A DNA stretch of 64,000 nt, from the NCBI RefSeq assembly GCF_026627425.1, contig NZ_JAPNLH010000008.1, forward strand, positions 111,552-175,551, written 5' to 3'. Each line of letters begins with the position of its first letter. Position 1 is the first letter of the stretch. Shown piece by piece: positions 43,941 through 54,715 of the stretch. The position numbers and the translations under genes are program-made. The notes under the pieces are model-generated. The model was not told the origin of the DNA and made no database searches. It worked only from the letters and a program-made list of their open reading frames with translations. The stretch is from Arthrobacter endolithicus. Lineage in GTDB: Bacteria > Actinomycetota > Actinomycetes > Actinomycetales > Micrococcaceae.

Positions 43941-44905
43941 TATTTCTTCTTCCTGTTCTTGCGCTGCGGTTGCAACCGCTGTCCGGTGGGTTCAACTACC
44001 GCTTCAACAACCGGCTCGGGCTTCTTACTGGCGCTGAGCAGGGGAAGACCCTTCGCTGCCCGCCGCTGCTGGTATTCACGGTATGCCGGGGACCCCGGTG
44101 TCGGCATCTTGCGAATGACGAAGAACTGCTGGGCCATGGTCCACAGGTTCGTGGTGGTCCAGTAGATGAGTACACCAATGGGGAAGTTTATCCCGCCAAC
44201 TCCGAAGACTAAAGGCAGTACATAAAGCATCATCTTTTGCTGCTTCATGAACGGGCTGGCCATGGCATCTTCGGACATATTCTTCGACATGATCTGCTTT
44301 TGCGTGATGAACTGCGACGCAGTCATGGCCAGAATCATGATGATAGACAAGATGACGACGGCGACATTGACATCACCGTTCTGAACCTGCGGAAGGAACG
44401 CTGAGGACAGCGGAGCACCGAAAATCTGCGCCTGATCAAACTGCTGAACCTGTTGGTGACTCAGCGCACCTATGCCTTCCTGAGTCTGGGTGGCAGCCTT
44501 GGAAACCCCGGAAAGTACCTGGAACAGGGAGAAGAAAAACGGCATCTGGATCAGCATCGGCAGACAGGCCGAAAATGGGTTGGTCCCATGTTCCTTATAC
44601 AAGGCCATCTGCTCTTGGGCCATGGCCTGACGGGATAACTGATCGGTTTTGCCCTTGTATTTAGCCTGCAGCTTCTTCATATCCGGCTGCAGGGCCTGCA
44701 TTCCCCGCTGAGCCTTGATCTGCTTCACGAAGACCGGAATGAGGGCCGCTCTAATGACCAGCACCAGACCGATAATGGACAGGGTCCAGGTCCAGCCCGA
44801 AGAGGACGGCAAGCCCATGGTGGTTAAGCCGTCGTGGAAGATCACCATGATCCACGACACCACCCATTTGAACGGCGCCAGGATCGTCCCGAAGAAATCA
44901 AACAT
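43940..44905 (-). CDS. yidC: Membrane protein insertase YidC
   Basis: A 321-residue insertase of the five-helix Oxa1 type that helps membrane proteins enter the bilayer, alone or with SecYEG. Seen: the first helix WTLSIIGLVLVIRAALIPVF, the cytosolic hairpin KQIKAQRGMQALQPDMKKLQ with AKYKGKTDQLSRQAMAQEQM, and the conserved NPFSACLPMLIQMPFFFSLF. Later helices follow, and it ends in a basic tail (QRLQPQRKNRKKK) that can touch ribosomes. The gene lies between yidD and jag in the rpmH-rnpA-yidD-yidC-jag-rsmG run. Confidence 0.96.
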   Translation of the reverse strand: MFDFFGTILAPFKWVVSWIMVIFHDGLTTMGLPSSSGWTWTLSIIGLVLVIRAALIPVFVKQIKAQRGMQALQPDMKKLQAKYKGKTDQLSRQAMAQEQMALYKEHGTNPFSACLPMLIQMPFFFSLFQVLSGVSKAATQTQEGIGALSHQQVQQFDQAQIFGAPLSSAFLPQVQNGDVNVAVVILSIIMILAMTASQFITQKQIMSKNMSEDAMASPFMKQQKMMLYVLPLVFGVGGINFPIGVLIYWTTTNLWTMAQQFFVIRKMPTPGSPAYREYQQRRAAKGLPLLSASKKPEPVVEAVVEPTGQRLQPQRKNRKKK

Positions 44906-44920
44906 TCTTTTTTATTCTCC

Positions 44921-45364
44921 TCAAGCCGCTTGGCGGCTTTCTGCATCAGACTGAATAGCTAGAAACTTGTCCGGGTGATTCAGTTGGATAATGTAAGGGA
45001 CCGTTGCCGGGTCACTTCCATGGTCATGGCCGCCAGCAGGAACCGGATCCAACCCGCCGGAATTCCACGGGTGGCAACGAATGAGCCTTCTTCCTGCCAG
45101 CCAGCTGCCCTTGACTGCGCCGTGAACCACAAGCGCTTCCATGGCGTAGGCGGAACAGGAGGGGAAAAACCGGCAGACCGGCCCATAAAGCGGCGAAATC
45201 AGCCGACGATAGAGTGCCAAAGTCAGGATCAGGAGATTGCGCGGCAAATGCCAAAGGAAGCCTGCTACGGGCCGGAGTACGACAGCACAAAAGCTCCGCG
45301 TACGCCGGTGGCCTGCCGCAGCGGGGTGGCCAAAAAGGGAGTGAACAATATCTGTTGATGTCAC
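44921..45364 (-). CDS. yidD: Membrane protein insertion efficiency factor YidD
   Basis: A small membrane-associated protein that assists YidC. The core is unmistakable: [57 protein letters not shown]. The start is taken as GTG 45364, which gives 147 residues with an unusual N-terminal part of about 40 residues. The reading frame is open further upstream inside rnpA, but those residues are antisense-like. A short C-terminal extension follows the core, as in many actinobacteria. Confidence 0.93.
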   Translation of the reverse strand: MTSTDIVHSLFGHPAAAGHRRTRSFCAVVLRPVAGFLWHLPRNLLILTLALYRRLISPLYGPVCRFFPSCSAYAMEALVVHGAVKGSWLAGRRLIRCHPWNSGGLDPVPAGGHDHGSDPATVPYIIQLNHPDKFLAIQSDAESRQAA

Positions 45365-45389
45365 GCCTGTCAGTCCCTTCCCTTGCCCT

Positions 45390-45743
45390 TTATCCACCGG
45401 CAGCCAGCCGGTCGAGCACCTTGCGGCACGCATTCTGGTAATCCTGCAATAACTGCGGCCATTGCGAGCCCGCCGAAGCGGGTAGCGCTCGGACCACAAT
45501 ATTGAGACCTTGTGGATGGGCGTGCACCGTAGCTGCCGCCGCTTCTCTCAGTCTCCTCTTAACGAGGTTCCGTGCAACAGCGTTCCCAACCGATTTTGCC
45601 ACAATGAAACCGACCTTGGTCGGTTCATCGGGATCTGTAGAGGCTGCATATAACACTACGTTCCGGCGTCCATTGCGGACACCGGAACGTACAGTATTTG
45701 AGAAGTCGGCCGAGGCCCGCAGTCGGTTTCCGGTGGCAAGCAC
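45390..45743 (-). CDS. rnpA: Ribonuclease P protein component
   Basis: Protein subunit of RNase P, which trims tRNA 5' ends together with its RNA. It contains [40 protein letters not shown] and the RNA-binding signature [20 protein letters not shown]. The start is set at GTG 45743 ([10 protein letters not shown] follows) because relatives begin there; the frame also opens at GTG 45788 or ATG 45782 without a clear ribosome site. From 45743 the protein has 117 residues, a normal size. It lies between rpmH and yidD. Confidence 0.93.
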   Translation of the reverse strand: MLATGNRLRASADFSNTVRSGVRNGRRNVVLYAASTDPDEPTKVGFIVAKSVGNAVARNLVKRRLREAAAATVHAHPQGLNIVVRALPASAGSQWPQLLQDYQNACRKVLDRLAAGG

Positions 45744-45836
45744 CGTTATGAAGGCTGCAAGTGGATCGGTTTCGACAAACATGAGCACACGGTGCTCGTT
45801 GAAACAGTGTCCGACAAAATAGTCAGGGGGTGTTGT

Positions 45837-45974
45837 TTAGGCCGACAGTTCGACGCGGCCCTTGCCGCGACGTGCCGAGAGAATGGCACGTCCCGCGCGG
45901 GTGCGCATACGAAGACGGAAGCCGTGCTTCTTGGCACGACGGCGATTATTCGGCTGAAAAGTCCGCTTGCTCAC
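45837..45974 (-). CDS. rpmH: 50S ribosomal protein L34
   Basis: A 45-residue basic protein. It begins with GTG 45974 and reads [20 protein letters not shown], then [19 protein letters not shown] and ends VELSA. It is the standard L34 sequence and needs no other support. GGAG precedes the start. First gene of the leftward operon next to the origin; the rpmH and dnaA promoters face away from each other across 45975-46432. Confidence 0.97.
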   Translation of the reverse strand: MSKRTFQPNNRRRAKKHGFRLRMRTRAGRAILSARRGKGRVELSA

Positions 45975-46143
45975 GTTGGGTTACTCCAAGACAATCTAAA
46001 GATGCGCCTTGCCCGTAGCAACAGGGGGAAGAACAGGCCGACGCGAAGAATCAGGTATCTACTGGCACCCGCATTGGGCACATGCCAATCAGCACATAGT
46101 AGACACAAAGGACTTCATCACGTTAGGTCATGCTGAGGTCCAC

Positions 46144-46191
46144 AGTCAAACGGGCAGTCCTGGGTAACCCCGCGGCTCCTCCCGTTTGACT
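46144..46191. promoter_or_regulatory. Inverted repeat between rpmH and dnaA
   Basis: AGTCAAACGGG (46144-46154) is repeated inverted as CCCGTTTGACT (46181-46191), 11 bp perfect with a 26-base GC-rich spacer. It lies in the promoter zone between the divergent rpmH and dnaA genes. It may be a protein-binding site or a folded leader; I know no factor for it. Confidence 0.5.
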
Positions 46192-46249
46192 ACGGTCCAG
46201 GCCGTGAAAGTGCGCCAAAACCTGCCTTTGGAGTACCTCGCTGTGACAT

Positions 46250-46348
46250 TTATCCACAAGGACTTTCCCTGCTATCTTCTGCCGTTTTCATCCCCTAGGC
46301 TTGCCCAGTAGTTGGTTATCCACTGGCTGTGAATAACTCTGTGGATGA
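46250..46348. promoter_or_regulatory. DnaA boxes upstream of dnaA
   Basis: TTATCCACA (46250-46258, perfect), TTATCCACT (46316-46324), TGTGAATAA (46328-46336) and TGTGGATGA (46340-46348) crowd the dnaA promoter region. They fit DnaA self-regulation and the upstream part of a two-part origin. Confidence 0.85.
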
Positions 46349-46404
46349 CCGATCGGCAGTCGGTGACCCAGAAAACCAAGAGGATGTAATGAGCAGGCGT
46401 ACGG

Positions 46405-46443
46405 ATGAGCACTGAAGTGGATGAGCTGAACAATGAGCACTGA
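46405..46443 (+). other. Possible 12-codon leader ORF overlapping dnaA start
   Basis: ATG 46405 reads 12 codons ([12 protein letters not shown]) to a TGA at 46441-46443, overlapping the dnaA start at 46433 by 11 bases in another frame. Both begin with ATGAGCACTGA, a direct duplication. It could couple translation or simply be a duplicated start. Confidence 0.3.
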
Positions 46444-47839
46444 CGAGATAAATGATGTCGGGAGTTCATGGCGCCGGGTCGTGCGGATCCTGGAACAAAA
46501 TGACCATGTAACTCCGCGACAACGAGGCTTTGTTTTCCTCGCCCAGCCGTTGGGCCTGATCGGAACAACACTTTTGGTGGCTGTGCCCAACGAACTCACA
46601 CGCGAGGTCCTCCAGACTCAGCTGAAGAAAGCCCTCGACGATGCCCTGCGTGAGGTCTTTTCCGCCGATATTCTGTGCGCATTCAGCATAAACGCCGATC
46701 TGATGCCTGTTCAGGAAAAGGAAGAGCCGCAGGAACCTGCCGTCATCCGGCGCGAGCCCGAGATGAAGCCCGCCCCAACCCTCCCGAGCACTTCGCAGGA
46801 GTTCGGGCGACTTAACCCCAAATACGTGTTCGACAGTTTCGTGATCGGGCAGTCAAATCGTTTTGCCCATGCTGCCGCCGTGGCCGTCGCCGAGGCGCCG
46901 GCCAAGGCTTACAACCCGCTATTCATCTATGGCGATTCTGGACTGGGGAAAACCCACCTCTTGCATGCCATCGGGCACTATGCCCGGCGTCTTTACACGG
47001 GTATCCGTGTTCGCTATGTGAATTCGGAAGAGTTCACCAATGACTTCATTAACTCGATCCGGGATGATGAAGGGGCCAGCTTTAAGCAGCTTTATCGCAA
47101 CGTGGACATCCTTCTCATCGATGACATCCAGTTTCTGGCCAACAAGGACGCCACCCAGGAAGAGTTCTTCCACACCTTCAACGCCCTGCACAACCACAAC
47201 AAGCAGGTCGTCATAACTTCGGATCTGCCGCCCAAACGGCTTTCGGGGTTTGAAGAACGAATGCGTTCGCGCTTCGAATGGGGCCTGCTTACGGACGTCC
47301 AACCACCTGAGTTGGAGACGCGCATCGCGATTTTGCGCAAGAAGGCCATCGGTGAGGGTCTGTCTGCTCCGGATGATGCCCTTGAATACATTGCATCCAA
47401 AATATCCACCAATATCCGCGAGCTCGAAGGCGCCCTGATCCGGGTGACCGCGTTTGCCAGCCTGAACCGGCAACCAGTGGATGTTGCCCTGGCCGAGATT
47501 GTGCTCAAGGATCTCATTACCGATGAGGGAGCACAGGAGATCACCGCCACCGCGATCCTGGGGCAAACTGCTGCCTACTTCAATTTGTCCTTGGAGGAGC
47601 TCTGCAGTAAATCCCGAACCCGGACATTGGTTACAGCACGCCAGATCGCGATGTATCTGTGCCGCGAACTGACTGACATGTCGCTTCCCAAAATTGGACA
47701 GGAACTCGGCGGTCGGGACCACACCACCGTCATTCACGCGGACAGAAAAATTCGTGAACTCATGGCCGAACGTCGGGCAATCTACAACCAGGTCACCGAG
47801 TTGACCAACAGAATCAAGCAACAACAGCGTGAAGGGTGA
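46433..47839 (+). CDS. dnaA: Chromosomal replication initiator DnaA
   Basis: The origin-melting AAA+ initiator, 468 residues. Domain I starts [20 protein letters not shown]; domain II is short and acidic. Domain III has [20 protein letters not shown], Walker [10 protein letters not shown] (about 167-175) and Walker [11 protein letters not shown] (about 225-235). Domain IV has [20 protein letters not shown] followed by [12 protein letters not shown] (about 425) for DNA-box binding. The linker domain is shorter than in Streptomyces. ATG 46433 has GGATGAG 8 bases ahead. DnaA boxes flank it on both sides, typical of actinobacteria. Confidence 0.98.
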   Translation: MSTDEINDVGSSWRRVVRILEQNDHVTPRQRGFVFLAQPLGLIGTTLLVAVPNELTREVLQTQLKKALDDALREVFSADILCAFSINADLMPVQEKEEPQEPAVIRREPEMKPAPTLPSTSQEFGRLNPKYVFDSFVIGQSNRFAHAAAVAVAEAPAKAYNPLFIYGDSGLGKTHLLHAIGHYARRLYTGIRVRYVNSEEFTNDFINSIRDDEGASFKQLYRNVDILLIDDIQFLANKDATQEEFFHTFNALHNHNKQVVITSDLPPKRLSGFEERMRSRFEWGLLTDVQPPELETRIAILRKKAIGEGLSAPDDALEYIASKISTNIRELEGALIRVTAFASLNRQPVDVALAEIVLKDLITDEGAQEITATAILGQTAAYFNLSLEELCSKSRTRTLVTARQIAMYLCRELTDMSLPKIGQELGGRDHTTVIHADRKIRELMAERRAIYNQVTELTNRIKQQQREG

Positions 47840-48277
47840 GCCAATCCTGGCCTGTGGACAGACTTGTGGATAACTTGGGGGATAACTCGGGTCAGTCGGG
47901 GTACAACTCCTATCCCCCCTGTGGATCCCCGAAAACACAAGGAAAGTTGTCCACCACCAATGCTGCACCAGTACCGATGGGTCCACATTCTTTGCACAGC
48001 CAAGTTCGCCGGACTGACGCAATTGGATGCGGTTATCCACAGTTTCCACAGGGGTTATTAACACTACGAATCCTAAAAAACTTGTTCTTCCAAACAACAT
48101 TTACGTTCTCCCCCCAAAGCTGAGCACCCGCCCCGACCGGCCCCAATGACAATGTGATTCCCGGTATGGCAAGGCGCTAAGCTGACTGGAAGCATGTAGT
48201 TCGGTCAGAGTCTTCTCCCGCCAGTTCGGCGCAAATTTCCGACGATAATTTTCACCCCTGAAAGGCGGCACCCTTCC
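47840..48277. other. oriC: oriC, dnaA-dnaN intergenic region
   Basis: 438 bases without genes. Perfect boxes: TGTGGATAA 47865-47873 and TTATCCACA 48033-48041. Near boxes: TGTGGACAG 47853, TGTGGATCC 47920, TTGTCCACC 47947 and TTTCCACAG 48044. An AT-rich stretch at about 48052-48105 (runs of A and T with TTATTAA) next to the last boxes is the likely unwinding element. Position between dnaA and dnaN is the normal actinobacterial oriC. Confidence 0.92.
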
Positions 48278-49402
48278 GTGAAGTTCCGAGTCGAACGGGA
48301 TGTCCTGGCAGAAGCCGTAAGTTGGACGGCCCGGTCACTATCCCCGCGTCCTCCCGTGCCAGTACTCTCCGGGTTGCTGCTCCGAGCCGAGGCCGGCACC
48401 GTCAGTCTGGCCAGCTTCGATTACGAAATTTCCGCCAGGCTGGAAATACCTGCGGACATTGCCGAAGAGGGCACAATCCTGGTTTCCGGGCGTTTGCTTG
48501 CAGACATCTGCCGCAGCCTGCCGTCCGCCCCCGTGGATATTCAGACCGACGGATCAAAAGTCATCCTTAGCTGTCGCAGCAGCCGATTCAACCTTGCAAC
48601 GATGCCCGTCGCCGATTATCCGGAATTGCCTCCCTTGCCGGACATCAGCGGCACCGTGTCCGGTGATGCCTTCGCGCAAGCCGTTTCCCAGGTCATCATC
48701 GCCGCCAGCAAGGATGACACCCTTCCCATCCTGACCGGTGTCAAGATGGAAATAGAAGATGATCTGATCACTTTGCTTGCCACGGACCGCTACCGGCTGG
48801 CCCTTCGCGAGGTGCATTGGCGACCCAATGTCCCGGGGCTCTCGGCCAGTGCCCTGGTCAAAGCAAAAACACTCAACGAAGTGGCAAAAACACTTGGCGG
48901 ATCCGGGGATTTGAACATCGCTTTGTCCGCCAACAGTGAGCTCATTGGCTTTGAAAGTGGTGGCCGCCGCACCACCTCACTCCTGGTCGACGGAGAATAT
49001 CCCAAAATCCGTTCGCTCTTTCCAGACAACACCCCGATTCATGCAACAGTTGAGACCAGCGCCCTCACCGAAGCCGTGCGCCGCGTATCTTTGGTTGCCG
49101 AACGCAACACTCCGGTGCGCTTGGCTTTTACTGACGGTCAGCTCAACCTTGATGCCGGTACCGGCGAGGATGCCCAAGCTTCGGAAGCCTTGGAGGCGGC
49201 CCTTGTCGGGGAAGAGATTACCGTTGCCTTCAATCCGCACTACCTTAGTGAGGGTCTGAACGCCTTCGACAGTAAATTTGTCAGGTTCTCATTTACCTCC
49301 GCTCCCAAACCAGCTATGATGACCGCCCAGGCAGAGCTTGAGGGCGAAAATCAGGATGACTATCGCTATTTGGTAATGCCCGTACGGCTTCCCAGCCAGT
49401 AA
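48278..49402 (+). CDS. dnaN: DNA polymerase III beta subunit (sliding clamp)
   Basis: A 374-residue ring-forming clamp that holds the polymerase on DNA. Three similar domains are seen; for example MKFRVERDVLAEAVSWTARS in the first, IAASKDDTLPILTGVKMEIE in the second and ETSALTEAVRRVSLVAERNT in the third. The C-terminal pocket segment YRYLVMPVRLPSQ closes it. GTG 48278 is the start; the Ser-Pro-Arg loop after SLSPRPPVPVLSGLLL is typical. It follows oriC and precedes gnd and recF. Confidence 0.98.
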   Translation: MKFRVERDVLAEAVSWTARSLSPRPPVPVLSGLLLRAEAGTVSLASFDYEISARLEIPADIAEEGTILVSGRLLADICRSLPSAPVDIQTDGSKVILSCRSSRFNLATMPVADYPELPPLPDISGTVSGDAFAQAVSQVIIAASKDDTLPILTGVKMEIEDDLITLLATDRYRLALREVHWRPNVPGLSASALVKAKTLNEVAKTLGGSGDLNIALSANSELIGFESGGRRTTSLLVDGEYPKIRSLFPDNTPIHATVETSALTEAVRRVSLVAERNTPVRLAFTDGQLNLDAGTGEDAQASEALEAALVGEEITVAFNPHYLSEGLNAFDSKFVRFSFTSAPKPAMMTAQAELEGENQDDYRYLVMPVRLPSQ

Positions 49403-49486
49403 GAAGTCCACGCAAAAGCAGTCCGAAAGGGCGGCGCGCAGTTCCGTGAATCCTAGAAACACTTACCTCCAGAAAAGAGAAAAACC

Positions 49487-50383
49487 GTGAATATCGGTCT
49501 CATCGGTCTTGGAAAAATGGGCTTCAACATGCGGGCGCGCCTCCGCGATGCTGGTTTAGACGTCATCGGCTACGATCGCAATCCCGATGTATCCGATGTT
49601 CCGTCCCTCGCCGAACTGATTAAAGCGCTGCCGTCACCGAGGACCATCTGGGTTATGGTCCCCGCCGGGAAGATCACCGACGACGTCATCAGCGAGCTTG
49701 CAACACTGATGAATGACGGTGACCTCATCATTGACGGCGGCAATTCCCGATTTACCGAAGACCAAAAGCACGGCGCGGTGCTGGCTGAGAAGGGCATTGG
49801 ATTTGTCGATTGTGGAGTTTCCGGTGGTGTATGGGGTCTTGCTAACGGCTACGGTTTAATGGCTGGCGGGGAGAAGGCCCATATTGAAGCTGCCATGCCG
49901 CTCTTTGATGCCTTGCGGCCGGCGGGAGATCGGGCTGAGAGTTTCGTCCATGTCGGGGAGATCGGAGCCGGTCACTATGCAAAAATGGTTCACAATGGCA
50001 TCGAGTACGGGCTCATGCAGGCCTATGCCGAGGGCTATGAGCTGTTAATGGCGAAGGACATCATCAAGGACGTCCCGGGCACGTTTGCCGCGTGGCAAAA
50101 GGGAACCGTAGTGCGGTCCTGGTTGCTGGATCTTGTGGTTAAGGCGTTGGAGGAAGACCCGGCCTTGACCGCGATTGCCGGTTACGTTGATGATTCGGGG
50201 GAAGGACGGTGGACGGTGGAAGAGGCGATTGCCAGTGCAGTCCCTGCTCCGGCCATCACTGCCGCGCTGTTTGCCCGGTTCGCGTCCCGGCAGGAAGATT
50301 CACCTGCGATGAAGATGGTCTCCGCCCTGCGAAATCAATTTGGCGGACATGCAACAAAACCCTCTACTACAGCCTCATCCTGA
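49487..50383 (+). CDS. gnd: 6-phosphogluconate dehydrogenase, short (GntZ/YqeC) type
   Basis: A 298-residue decarboxylating dehydrogenase of the pentose phosphate pathway. NAD(P) fold: MNIGLIGLGKMGFNMRARLR. Substrate motif: DLIIDGGNSRFTEDQKHGAV. Catalytic region: GFVDCGVSGGVWGLANGYGL and IGAGHYAKMVHNGIEYGLMQ. The length is that of the short, NAD-preferring type and not the 470-residue form. The gene between dnaN and recF is a regular guest in actinobacteria. The start ATG 49487 is preceded by AGAAAAGAGAAA. Confidence 0.95.
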   Translation: MNIGLIGLGKMGFNMRARLRDAGLDVIGYDRNPDVSDVPSLAELIKALPSPRTIWVMVPAGKITDDVISELATLMNDGDLIIDGGNSRFTEDQKHGAVLAEKGIGFVDCGVSGGVWGLANGYGLMAGGEKAHIEAAMPLFDALRPAGDRAESFVHVGEIGAGHYAKMVHNGIEYGLMQAYAEGYELLMAKDIIKDVPGTFAAWQKGTVVRSWLLDLVVKALEEDPALTAIAGYVDDSGEGRWTVEEAIASAVPAPAITAALFARFASRQEDSPAMKMVSALRNQFGGHATKPSTTASS

Positions 50384-50404
50384 CGGTAGGAGCCCGAACC
50401 CGGC

Positions 50405-51643
50405 GTGTATCTGCAGCACCTTTCTCTGTCCGACTTCCGTAGTTATGCCCAAGTTGACCTGTCCTTGGAACCAGGCGTAACAGTTCTCGTAGGAGCAAAC
50501 GGCCTCGGCAAAACCAACCTGGTGGAAGCAGTGGGATATCTTTCCACGCTGAGTTCCCACCGGGTCAGTTCTGATGGACCGCTCCTGCGCTTTGGCAGTG
50601 ACAGGGCACTGGTGCGGGCCAGATTGGTGCGGGGTTCACAGACCGTCGGTCTCGAAGTTGAAATTAATCTCGGGAGGGCCAACCGGGCCCGCATTAACCG
50701 GGCCAATCCCGTCCGTGCCCGTGACATACTCGGCATTTGTCGAACGGTTCTTTTTGCTCCAGAGGACCTCTCCTTGGTCAAGGGAGATCCGGGAAGCAGG
50801 CGGCGCTTTCTCGATGAACTTCTCGTTGCCTTGCTCCCGCGCCACGCAGCTACCCGCAGTGACTATGAACGTGTCCTCAAGCAACGTAATGCGCTGCTGA
50901 AATCCGCACGCAGCCAAATGTATTCCCGGGCAGGTGTCAGCGAAACCCATCAGGCAACGCTTGACGTCTGGGATCAACACATGGCCACCGCCGGCGCCGC
51001 CCTACTGTCGGCCCGGCTCGAATTGCTGGAACGACTGAAACCACATCTGGCTGCCGCCTACGAACAGCTCACCGATGGATCTAAGGTGTTGAGTGCGCAC
51101 TATCGCTCAAGTCTGGGACCGTCCACTGAAGGAGAGCCTGGTGAGTATCTCAACGAAACCTCTGCTGGAGAGCAGATCGGAAGAAAGCCCGGCGCCGAGG
51201 AACTGGAAGTGTTGGCCGCGATGTCCATACCGGAGCTAACGGAACGGTATCTGCATAGTTTTGTAGCGGCCCGCCGTCGGGAACTTGAACGCGGACTTTC
51301 CCTGGTCGGACCGCATCGGGACGAGCTTGAGCTTACGTTAGGTCAGGCACCGGCCCGTGGATATGCCTCGCACGGAGAGACCTGGTCCATAGCGCTGTCT
51401 TTGCGGCTGGCCTCGTATTACGTTCTGCTGGAGGACGCGCAGATCGAAGGGAATGCGCCAATCCTGATATTGGATGACGTTTTTGCGGAACTGGATGTCC
51501 AGCGGCGCAGCAAGCTGGCAGCCATCGTCTCCACCGCGGAGCAGGTTCTGGTGACGGCTGCGGTGGATGCAGATATTCCTGCAGAGCTGTCAGGGGCCCA
51601 CATCCAAGTAATTCCCGGAGGGCTGGCACGGGATGAAGGCTGA
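50405..51643 (+). CDS. recF: DNA replication and repair protein RecF
   Basis: A 412-residue SMC-like ATPase that loads RecA at gaps. Parts: YLQHLSLSDFRSYAQVDLSL, Walker A VGANGLGKTNLVEAVGYLST, FAPEDLSLVKGDPGSRRRFL and the late GPHRDELELTLGQAPARGYA; the Walker B region is APILILDDVFAELDVQRRSK. GTG 50405 is used. The stop overlaps the dciA start by 11 bases. Length is normal for actinobacteria. Confidence 0.97.
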   Translation: MYLQHLSLSDFRSYAQVDLSLEPGVTVLVGANGLGKTNLVEAVGYLSTLSSHRVSSDGPLLRFGSDRALVRARLVRGSQTVGLEVEINLGRANRARINRANPVRARDILGICRTVLFAPEDLSLVKGDPGSRRRFLDELLVALLPRHAATRSDYERVLKQRNALLKSARSQMYSRAGVSETHQATLDVWDQHMATAGAALLSARLELLERLKPHLAAAYEQLTDGSKVLSAHYRSSLGPSTEGEPGEYLNETSAGEQIGRKPGAEELEVLAAMSIPELTERYLHSFVAARRRELERGLSLVGPHRDELELTLGQAPARGYASHGETWSIALSLRLASYYVLLEDAQIEGNAPILILDDVFAELDVQRRSKLAAIVSTAEQVLVTAAVDADIPAELSGAHIQVIPGGLARDEG

Positions 51644-52169
51644 CGATCCGGACCAAGTCCATACACCAACCGAAGTAGATGCTGCCCAAGCCGCGTTGAA
51701 TAGGATGAGGACAGCCGCGGCGCAGCGAGGGGAGATACGACTTGCACCGGGGCGACGGCCGGCTGAGAAACCAAAATCCAGACGGCGGACCTTTTTGGAT
51801 GTCAAGGACTCGGGTCGTGATCCGTTGGGTTTAGGAAGTGTGGTCAGCCGACTGGTCAGTGAACGCGGCTGGTCATCGCCGGTCGCCGTAGGATCGGTGA
51901 TGGCCCAGTGGAACACCTTAGTCGGCGCGGATATTTCCGCTCACTGCCAGCCGGAGAGTTTTAGCGGAACAACGCTGCAGGTTCGTTGTGATTCCACCAG
52001 CTGGGCCACTCAGCTGCGTCTGTTGAGTTTTTCTCTGCTGGCTCGGTTCGACACCGAGTTAGGTGCCGGTGTCGTGACAAAGATTCAGGTACTAGCTCCA
52101 GCGGCGCCGAATTGGCGAAAGGGCTACCGGACTGTTAAGGGCCGAGGGCCTCGGGATACTTACGGCTAG
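51633..52169 (+). CDS. dciA: DciA-type helicase loader (DUF721)
   Basis: A 178-residue protein. The N-terminus is basic and disordered (RLAPGRRPAEKPKSRRRTFL). The conserved DUF721 core is LVSERGWSSPVAVGSVMAQW, then NTLVGADISAHCQPESFSGT, LQVRCDSTSWATQLRLLSFS and LLARFDTEL. DciA is the ancestral loader of DnaB in bacteria that lack DnaC or DnaI. It overlaps recF and precedes gyrB, the normal order. ATG 51633 lies within the recF end with GGCACGGGATGAAGG around it. Confidence 0.92.
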   Translation: MKADDPDQVHTPTEVDAAQAALNRMRTAAAQRGEIRLAPGRRPAEKPKSRRRTFLDVKDSGRDPLGLGSVVSRLVSERGWSSPVAVGSVMAQWNTLVGADISAHCQPESFSGTTLQVRCDSTSWATQLRLLSFSLLARFDTELGAGVVTKIQVLAPAAPNWRKGYRTVKGRGPRDTYG

Positions 52170-52218
52170 AAATACCTGTTAAGTCGTGTTTGGGCGGGCA
52201 TGCGCGGGTGCAGTGAGG

Positions 52219-52299
52219 GCCAGACAGGACGGCGAAATCGCCTCCGGGTGTATATCCCCTCATCGGTATGGGTTAAATCGTCTCCTGTCCGGCATTTTT
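52219..52299 (+). terminator. Large-loop stem followed by T tract, dciA-gyrB gap
   Basis: Bases 52219-52229 pair with 52283-52293 (11 positions, one mismatch). The 53-base loop has its own hairpin GGCGAAATCGCC at about 52231-52242. TTTTT follows at 52295-52299. It resembles an intrinsic terminator with an unusually big loop, or a structured leader. The rest of 52300-52519 has a TAGAAT -10-like element at 52345-52350 and a long leader before gyrB. Confidence 0.45.
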
Positions 52300-52474
52300 A
52301 GCCGCTCAGGCCCTATTCATGGCAGATTTGGGCCTCCAACAAGGTAGAATTAGATGAAAAGGGGACACCGGAGACTGTTGGTCCAGCACCACACAGGACG
52401 GTGCTCCTAGGGTTGCGTCTCCTGCAGCGATTGAAGCGCCGCAAAATGAGGCATTCGAACACCTGCAACCATGA

Positions 52475-54649
<2,175 letters not shown>

Positions 54650-54715
54650 GGCCCTCACAGTGCCCAGCGAACATATTACTGATCCGACATATTTCTGGAA
54701 CGGAATGCTTGAACT

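Noticed and set aside
46919..48100. 393-codon minus-strand frame over dnaA and oriC
   Set aside because: Antisense to dnaA and runs through the DnaA boxes; no protein character.
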